This document shows positions 58,341 to 64,000 of a stretch of DNA of 64,000 bases, one piece after another. Every line of letters starts with the position of its first letter. Position 1 is the first letter of the stretch. The notes under the pieces were generated by a model. It was given only the letters and a program-made list of their open reading frames with translations. It was not told the DNA's origin and ran no database searches. The DNA is from Candidatus Eremiobacter antarcticus (GTDB lineage: Bacteria > Vulcanimicrobiota > Vulcanimicrobiia > Eremiobacterales > Eremiobacteraceae), in NCBI GenBank assembly GCA_003244105.1, contig QHBK01000008.1, positions 62,001 through 126,000 on the forward strand, given 5' to 3'. Both the position numbers and the translations under genes were made by a program.

Positions 58341-58436
58341 ATGCCACGAGGCGCTAGGCGGCGGGGAAACGCCGTAGGCACTGCGGATAAGCAGAACAGA
58401 TCGCTGTCCGGCGTGTCATGCGTGAAGCCGTGGCAT
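58341..58436 (+). ncRNA. Candidate structured leader RNA of the second receptor gene
   Basis: ATGCCACG (58341-58348) is complementary to CGTGGCAT (58429-58436); the stem gains GC/GC past a 2-nt bulge. Inside are three small hairpins in a row: CGGCG-GGGAAA-CGCCG (58359-58374), CTGC-GGATAA-GCAG (58381-58394), ACAG-ATCG-CTGT (58396-58407). The closing stem ends 30 nt before the start codon, 20 nt before the ribosome site. The layout suits a riboswitch-like element, but it does not match the cobalamin, c-di-GMP or other classes I could recall, and GC-rich DNA forms such stems readily. Confidence 0.35.
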
Positions 58437-58466
58437 TGCGATCAACTGCACCTACGGAGGAACGCA

Positions 58467-61400
58467 ATGTCTACACATCGCCTTCTCCGCACCGCGCTCG
58501 TGGCGCTTTTGGTCGTGGTCTTCCAGGGAACGTGGGCACTGGCAGGCACGACCGGCAGCATCTCGGGCAAAGTGACGGATCAGAACGGCAATGGGATCGT
58601 GGGAGCAAAAGTCACTATCGCTTCGCCATCGCAATCAGAAACAATGACGACGGCGGCGAACGGCTTTTACTCCGCGCTGAATCTCTCACCCGATACGTAC
58701 ACCATCACGACCTCGAAAGACGGATACGATAGCGCACAGGTCTACGGCATCACCGTCCAAGCTGACCAAGTCAGCCGCGCAGACGTCGCGCTGCGAGGCT
58801 CGACGAAAACGCTGGGCCGCGTGACGACAACTGCGACGGCGAGCGTCGTGAGCAGGACCGTGACCGGGGACCTCTACTCGGTCAACTCCGCGGCCATCAA
58901 CTCATACGCCGGCAGCGCGGGCGGCGCCGAGACGCTGTACAGTCAAAACGGCGTCGTGGGATCGCTTCCCGGCGTCGTACGCAATGTCGGCGGCGGCGGC
59001 GGCTACGCGAGCCAAGGCTCCTTGAGCTTGCGGGGCGGAGCCCAAGACCAGGTCGGATACGAACTCGACGGCGTGCCGTTGAACCGCGGATTCGATTTCT
59101 ACAACGGGACCGCATTCGTCACCAACGGCCTCGCCAGCCTGGAAGTCTACACGGGTGGCGCACCCTCGTCTGAGGGCCGCGCCATGTCCGGGTTCATCAA
59201 CGAGACGATCCAGCGCGGCAAGTATCCGGGCGGCGGAGACATCACGGGCGTCATCGGGTCGCCGACGTTCAACCACACGGTGCAAGCCGATGTGTACGGC
59301 GGCACGCCCGACAACCGCTTCACGTACTACCTTGCGACGCTTGCATCCAACGCCGCGTACAACTTCGGCGACCGCAACGATCTGGATAACCAGATCATTC
59401 ACGTGGCACCGAACGATCCCGGCTGTGCGCTCTTCAACGCGGCGGCCACTCCGGCGCTGCAACCAGGACCTCCGCTCAACTGCGCCGTCGCAAACGACCT
59501 GACGCAGCCGCAATCGATCGCGGCCTACGGCTCGACTCCAGGCAACGCCGGCCGCGACACCGTGGCCAACCTGCACTGGACGCTGAATCACAACTCACTC
59601 AACGATGACGTGCAAGCGCTCTACATGGTGGGGACGACCGATTCGTCACCGTTCGGAAAATACGCCAGCTTTCAACTCGACCCATCCATCTACACCGCCT
59701 ACAGCGGCGGAAGAATCGACGCTGCCGGCAGCAATCTGTGGCCTATCGGCACGTTCTACCGCGGCTTCGTCGGACAGCCGTACAATCCGGCCCTGCTGAC
59801 GACGCTCACATGGCCGACGTCGGGCAACTCGACAGGAAGGGTGCCCGCCAATTTCACCGATAGCCAGACCACGCAGTACAGCATCGAGAAGCTGGCATAC
59901 ACGCGCGCCCTGACGCAATCGTCGTTTTTGCGTGTGTACGCATTTTCGATGTACTCAGGCTGGACGCTCGACCAACCGCTCAACGGCATCATCGGCTCGA
60001 GCTTCTATCAGCTGCACGACACCCTTAGGGGCTACACGGGCATCTATCAGAATCAGCTCAACCAGCAGCATCTCTTGAAGCTGACCGGCGATTATTCAAG
60101 AGATCGCACGCTGCGCAGCAACTACTTCAACTACACGGGCGCTGCCCCGACCTGCATCGGCCACGTGGATCCGGCAGACCCGACAAACACGACGGACACC
60201 AACTGCGACGTTCCGGGCCTAGCCGTGACCCACGTCGGCGCACCGTCGAACAATTGGTCCACGGTGGAGCCCGTGAACACGGACTTCGTCATTTCGGACA
60301 CCTTCAAGCCCAGCGAGAAACTGCTGTTCGACCTTGGCTTGCGCTTCGACCAATTCAAGTACAAGCTGATGCCGATGACGATCACCGGCGCGAATGGACT
60401 AGCGATCCAATCAGAGCAGCAGTACGGCGATTGCCTGCACGGCTTCAACTACAGCCCGAGCGATCCGCGCAACATCGGCGACGGAACGCAGAACTGCTTC
60501 GACATCCTGTCCGATCCTACGCTGACGCCCAATGCGCAGGACCGCCCGGGTGCTGCGGCGTGGACCGACGCGCCTGCGGAGCTGACATTTAACACGACCA
60601 GCCCGCGCTTCGGCGTGACGTTCAGCGCGTCTCCCACAGACGTGCTGCGCTTCTCGGTCGGCCGCTACGTGCAACCGCCGAACTCGGCGTTTGAACAGTA
60701 CCGCGACAACCCGGCCTACGGCCCCGGCCGCACGATTCGCCGGCTCAACCAGTTCTACGACGGCTTGGGCTTCCTCGTGGTCCACAACGTGCAGCCTGAG
60801 GACAGCACCAATTACGACCTATCCTACGAGCATGACTTCCGCAGCGGGCTCTCCATGAAGATCACTCCATACTTCCGCAACACGCGTGGTCAGGTGCTGA
60901 ACCTGCCGGTGAACCCGACGACGCCGAGCTTCGTGACGGGCTTCAACTTCGGGGCCGCCCGCATCAAAGGCACGGAGTTCCTGCTGCGCCAGAACCGGGC
61001 GTCTGAGAACGGCCTGTCGGGCACGCTTGCGGTTACCTACACCGATTCGAAGATCCGCTTCACCAAGGGACCCAGCGGCGCTTCGTTTATCGACGTGGTC
61101 AACACGCAGATCTCAGCCTACAACGCGGACCACGGCACGAACTACGCGCTGCTGGATCCCGCGGGCTACTACTCGCCGTCCTTCACGCAAGCGCCCACAG
61201 CTACATCGCCCTCGTACGACGTCAGATGGGTCGCGAACCTCAATCTGAACTATCGCACGAACGGCTTTGACATCTCGCCGACGTTCAATTACCAGTCCGG
61301 AAACCCGTACGGCGATCCGCTGCAATTCCCCGACATCACCGCAGACGTTGCCAACGGACCGGATCCTTACACCAACAGGTTCGACGCCCCCGGTTCGCTC

Positions 61401-61712
61401 AAAGGCCCGTCCTGGTGGACGATGAACCTCGGCGTCTCCCACGACATCGGCAAGAACATGAAGGCGACGGTTTTAGCCACGAACCTGATCACGCGGGTGC
61501 ACAATCACGGTTATCCGTGGGAGCAGCCGACGAGTCAGAACATCGTTGCCTATTCCGACAACTTCTTCTACACGGCCGCTCCGCTCGGATCGTTTGGAGC
61601 AGTGCCTCCAGCGACCCCGACCGCGTACTACGGCGACAACTACTATCCGTACACCGCCGGCACGGCGATGCCGACTCGAGACTTCGTCTTCAGCATCTCG
61701 ACGAAGATCTAA
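58467..61712 (+). CDS. TonB-dependent receptor with N-terminal carboxypeptidase-regulatory-like domain (second of tandem pair)
   Basis: A 1081-residue paralogue of the preceding receptor, about 160 residues shorter. Signal peptide 1-26; CarboxypepD_reg-like domain with TGSISGKVTDQNGNGIVGAK and NGFYSALNLSPDTYTI; plug with SLRGGAQDQVGYELDGVPLNR and GFINETIQRGKYPGGG; beta-barrel ending MPTRDFVFSISTKI. The two leaders share GTTG-x-I-x-G and DTYT motifs, so they arose by duplication. ATG at 58467 has a GGAGG site 6 nt upstream. Likely an importer of peptides or glycans through the outer membrane. Its own promoter and leader suggest separate regulation from its twin. Confidence 0.9.
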   Translation: MSTHRLLRTALVALLVVVFQGTWALAGTTGSISGKVTDQNGNGIVGAKVTIASPSQSETMTTAANGFYSALNLSPDTYTITTSKDGYDSAQVYGITVQADQVSRADVALRGSTKTLGRVTTTATASVVSRTVTGDLYSVNSAAINSYAGSAGGAETLYSQNGVVGSLPGVVRNVGGGGGYASQGSLSLRGGAQDQVGYELDGVPLNRGFDFYNGTAFVTNGLASLEVYTGGAPSSEGRAMSGFINETIQRGKYPGGGDITGVIGSPTFNHTVQADVYGGTPDNRFTYYLATLASNAAYNFGDRNDLDNQIIHVAPNDPGCALFNAAATPALQPGPPLNCAVANDLTQPQSIAAYGSTPGNAGRDTVANLHWTLNHNSLNDDVQALYMVGTTDSSPFGKYASFQLDPSIYTAYSGGRIDAAGSNLWPIGTFYRGFVGQPYNPALLTTLTWPTSGNSTGRVPANFTDSQTTQYSIEKLAYTRALTQSSFLRVYAFSMYSGWTLDQPLNGIIGSSFYQLHDTLRGYTGIYQNQLNQQHLLKLTGDYSRDRTLRSNYFNYTGAAPTCIGHVDPADPTNTTDTNCDVPGLAVTHVGAPSNNWSTVEPVNTDFVISDTFKPSEKLLFDLGLRFDQFKYKLMPMTITGANGLAIQSEQQYGDCLHGFNYSPSDPRNIGDGTQNCFDILSDPTLTPNAQDRPGAAAWTDAPAELTFNTTSPRFGVTFSASPTDVLRFSVGRYVQPPNSAFEQYRDNPAYGPGRTIRRLNQFYDGLGFLVVHNVQPEDSTNYDLSYEHDFRSGLSMKITPYFRNTRGQVLNLPVNPTTPSFVTGFNFGAARIKGTEFLLRQNRASENGLSGTLAVTYTDSKIRFTKGPSGASFIDVVNTQISAYNADHGTNYALLDPAGYYSPSFTQAPTATSPSYDVRWVANLNLNYRTNGFDISPTFNYQSGNPYGDPLQFPDITADVANGPDPYTNRFDAPGSLKGPSWWTMNLGVSHDIGKNMKATVLATNLITRVHNHGYPWEQPTSQNIVAYSDNFFYTAAPLGSFGAVPPATPTAYYGDNYYPYTAGTAMPTRDFVFSISTKI

Positions 61713-61732
61713 ACCGTCCGTCCCCCCACAGC

Positions 61733-61771
61733 AGCGGCCGCCCTCTCCCAAGGGCGGCCGCTTTCCTTTCC
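61733..61771 (+). terminator. Terminator hairpin after the second receptor gene
   Basis: A 12-bp perfect stem AGCGGCCGCCCT/AGGGCGGCCGCT with a 6-nt loop, followed by TTCCTTTCC. It lies in the 65-bp convergent gap with the S9 peptidase gene; the pyrimidine tail is on the plus strand. Confidence 0.8.
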
Positions 61772-61777
61772 ACTGTG

Positions 61778-63856
61778 CTAGCGAGGCATGCGTGCGAACA
61801 AGAAGGTGGATGCAGCGGAATAGAGCCTGAGCACATCGCGATAGAGCAGATTTTCATGGTTTTCGTTGGGAAAGACGAGCGTCTGCACATCGACGCCTTG
61901 GTCGCGCAGACGAGTCGTCAAATCGTTCCCTTGCGAGAAAGGAACGTTGCGGTCGTCATCGCCCTGCGATAGAAACACAGGTGAGGACCAACTGGCCAAC
62001 GATGCTTCGGGGGATGCTTCGTACGCGACGCGCCGTTGCTCGCTAGTCCCCAACTTCTTGTGAGCATACGAGTCATAGTAGCTGACCCAGTTATGAACGC
62101 CAGCGAAATCCAATCCGGTTTTGAAGGTGGCCGAATCGCGCGCCAACCCCAATGCTGTCAAATAACCCCCGTACGAAAGGCCATACAACGCGATCTTATC
62201 CAGGTCAACGTCGGCTCTTCTCTGGAGAAAGCGCGCCCCGGCCAGCACATCTTGGTATTCGCTAGCGCCGCGGGCGCCGACGTTTTTGGCCTCTCGAAAA
62301 TCGTGGCCGTACATGATGCCGCTGCGGTAGTTGATGGAGAGCACCACGAAGCCATGGTTGGCGAAGTACTGGTTCAGCTCGTACAGGTCGGTGTAGACGT
62401 CCATATAGTGGAACCCCAGCAACATCTGCCGCTCGGAACCGCCATGCGTGAATATCAATGCGCGGTGTCTGCGCTGACCATCGCGCGGGAGAAAAAGCTG
62501 TCCGAACAGATGTAGACCGTCGGGCGCCGTGAACTGCACGAGCAGCGGTTTCACGAACCGATCACCAGCGAACTGCGACGGTATCGGCACCGCTTGCATT
62601 CGTGCCGGAGCACCCAGCGGATGAGTCACCACGGCTGTGGGCACTCTCCAGCCTGCTTCGATGTCCGCGAAGCCCGCTGCCGTCGCCACAGGCGACCATT
62701 GATTTGCAACGGACCTGCCGACCGGGCGCTGCTGTCCTTCTAAACCGACTCGCCAGATGTGGCGAGCGTTGAGATCGTCTTGGTTGCTGGAGTATACCAG
62801 GGATCGTCCGTCGAGTGCGTGCGAGACGGTTTCGATTTCGAATTTCCCGCGCGTGAGCAGCCGCGCGGCTCCGCCGCGCGCCGGCACCGCGTAGAGATGC
62901 CGCCATCCGTCGCCCTCCCATGTGAAGACCAGATGATCGGGGCGTAACCACCAGAGCTGGTCGCTGTTGTCGCTCTCGTAGAATTGAGATCCGATGCCGC
63001 GCGCAGCGCGCCACACTGCATGCGCTTGCATCGTGCGAGCATCCACCACCCAGATGGACCACGGCTCGTGCGACGGCGCTGAATAAGAAGACTCGTCTTC
63101 TCGGTTGCCGGGTTGGCGGATAAAAGCCAGCCGCGTGCCGTCCGGCGACCATGTAGGATAATCGTCGATCGCGAAGTCGGGCGCCGCATAGGCGAGCATC
63201 TTCGATCGGATATCGTACACCACGATGAACCGGTGGTCGTCGCGATCGTTGGCGAAGGCGATTTTTGATCCGTCCGGCGACCACATCGGAATGCCGACAG
63301 CTCCACGAATGTGGAAAGGTATCTGAGGGCGGCCGATGCGATAACCTGAGGACAGGCGCCTGAGCGACGCTGTGTACAGCTCGTCGCGGTTGACCCAGGC
63401 GACGACGTCACCCCTCGGCGAGATGCGCGGGTACGTCCCTTCACCAATGCGCAGCGTTCGGCCGCGTTCCATATCGACCAAGAATATAGTTCGCCTTGGG
63501 GGCTCGGACAAAGAACGCGGATTCACGTTGTCTCCGCCGGTGTCGCTGCCCGATCCGCCGCGCATGTAGATCATGGCGTGATCGCCGGGCAAGAAGCTCA
63601 CCGAATCCAGCTCTTGGCCGTCATCCGCGTCGTAGCTGGTTACCTTGCGCATGTGCGTGCCGCGGTCGGTGCTGAGGTACAAATTGCGACGGCCTCGAAT
63701 CGCGACTTCCCACACGAGCGCGCGTCCGTCAGACGCGGCGCTCAAATTCGAGACGAAAGGTGCGCATAACGCGGCGTCGATGCCGAACTCTGGCGTCGGT
63801 TGCGTCGAAGCCGCCATCGGTGAGAGCGCGATTATGATAACAGCCACGAGATGCAT
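61778..63856 (-). CDS. S9 family peptidase (prolyl oligopeptidase/dipeptidyl-peptidase-like), exported
   Basis: A 692-residue protein with a short signal peptide, an N-terminal seven-bladed-propeller-type domain (WD/PD40 repeats such as SPDGSKIAFAND and SPDGTRLAFIRQ) and a C-terminal alpha/beta hydrolase. GLSYGGY places the nucleophile at Ser561; GDDDRNVPF and NENHENLL give Asp and His. It would trim peptides in the periplasm. It is convergent with the second receptor gene. Start ATG at 63856. The 144 bases beyond it to the window end hold no gene I can support. Confidence 0.92.
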   Translation of the reverse strand: MHLVAVIIIALSPMAASTQPTPEFGIDAALCAPFVSNLSAASDGRALVWEVAIRGRRNLYLSTDRGTHMRKVTSYDADDGQELDSVSFLPGDHAMIYMRGGSGSDTGGDNVNPRSLSEPPRRTIFLVDMERGRTLRIGEGTYPRISPRGDVVAWVNRDELYTASLRRLSSGYRIGRPQIPFHIRGAVGIPMWSPDGSKIAFANDRDDHRFIVVYDIRSKMLAYAAPDFAIDDYPTWSPDGTRLAFIRQPGNREDESSYSAPSHEPWSIWVVDARTMQAHAVWRAARGIGSQFYESDNSDQLWWLRPDHLVFTWEGDGWRHLYAVPARGGAARLLTRGKFEIETVSHALDGRSLVYSSNQDDLNARHIWRVGLEGQQRPVGRSVANQWSPVATAAGFADIEAGWRVPTAVVTHPLGAPARMQAVPIPSQFAGDRFVKPLLVQFTAPDGLHLFGQLFLPRDGQRRHRALIFTHGGSERQMLLGFHYMDVYTDLYELNQYFANHGFVVLSINYRSGIMYGHDFREAKNVGARGASEYQDVLAGARFLQRRADVDLDKIALYGLSYGGYLTALGLARDSATFKTGLDFAGVHNWVSYYDSYAHKKLGTSEQRRVAYEASPEASLASWSSPVFLSQGDDDRNVPFSQGNDLTTRLRDQGVDVQTLVFPNENHENLLYRDVLRLYSAASTFLFARMPR

Positions 63857-64000
63857 CGAACTTGCCTCGGCGAAAGCTGCAGGGGAATGACGTCATTCGA
63901 GCTGACAGGCAGCATAAATCTTGCGCCTTGACCCGTGTTGTGCCTTCGCGGCCAATTTGAGCACGATAATCATTCATCCGGTGCACCGGGGCGATTCCTA
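63857..64000. other. Window end upstream of the S9 peptidase gene
   Basis: This stretch should contain the promoter of the minus-strand S9 peptidase gene. A long overlapping open frame on the minus strand looks like chance. No other element is recognised. Confidence 0.3.

Noticed and set aside
58304-58460. Cobalamin riboswitch before the receptor gene
   Set aside because: Neither the B12 box nor the conserved GCCACTG-type core is visible.

Overview
The window is about 64 kb of GC-rich, densely packed bacterial chromosome with roughly 56 protein genes on both strands. There are no rRNA genes, recognisable tRNAs, insertion sequences, prophage or CRISPR arrays. Two TonB-dependent receptors imply an outer membrane. 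ClpC, acyl-CoA carboxylases, a split methylmalonyl-CoA mutase, a futalosine-pathway menaquinone enzyme and an archaeal-like FolE2/MptA domain point to a deep-branching, probably aerobic, amino-acid-using heterotroph. Candidatus Eremiobacterota (WPS-2/Vulcanimicrobiota) or a relative is my best guess, by inference only because no marker RNA is present.

Layout. 1-2.9 kb (minus): leucine catabolism (methylcrotonyl-CoA carboxylase beta, methylglutaconyl-CoA hydratase, carboxylase alpha cut by the window edge). 3-5.6 kb (plus): the end of histidine catabolism (formimidoyltransferase, imidazolonepropionase) and an RsbW-like kinase. 5.6-10.1 kb (minus): PPi-phosphofructokinase, a frameshifted membrane protein, ClpC. 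10.1-10.7 kb: the only long gene-free stretch. 10.7-13.9 kb: a FolK-FolE2 fusion, an S41 protease and a pseudo-receiver protein. 13.9-20.5 kb: propionate to succinyl-CoA (carboxylase beta, an epsilon-like small subunit, alpha, methylmalonyl-CoA mutase large subunit, epimerase) plus a methyltransferase. 20.5-27.7 kb: a secreted hydrolase, DUF72, a MacB-like ABC pair, an SGNH hydrolase and a cyclase/STAND-ATPase gene broken by a frameshift. 27.7-34.5 kb (minus): murein-sugar recycling (NagZ, serine hydrolase, AnmK, BadF-type amino-sugar kinase, MurQ) with a Met-rich exported protein inserted. 34.6-42.7 kb: M16 protease, thiolase and a complete sugar ABC importer. 42.7-48.5 kb: MqnD, SufT, an ABC exporter, thioesterase, lipid kinase, YqeG phosphatase and an HxlR regulator. 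48.6-51.6 kb: an envelope operon (LEA-like, holin-X-like, DUF3618, BrkB, GNAT). 51.7-63.9 kb: a metzincin-like protease, two tandem TonB-dependent receptors and an S9 peptidase, which look like a peptide-acquisition locus.

How it works together. The catabolic genes feed branched-chain and odd-chain carbon into the TCA cycle. The murein cluster salvages GlcNAc and anhydroMurNAc, possibly with import through the neighbouring ABC system. The last 12 kb couples secreted or periplasmic proteases to outer-membrane uptake. Genes are strongly coupled: at least ten junctions share an NTGA stop/start, and two of these seem to use CTG as start codon. The most interesting regulatory DNA flanks the two receptors: three 11-bp-spaced direct repeats resembling a Pho box before the first, and a sigma-54-like promoter followed by a possible structured leader before the second.
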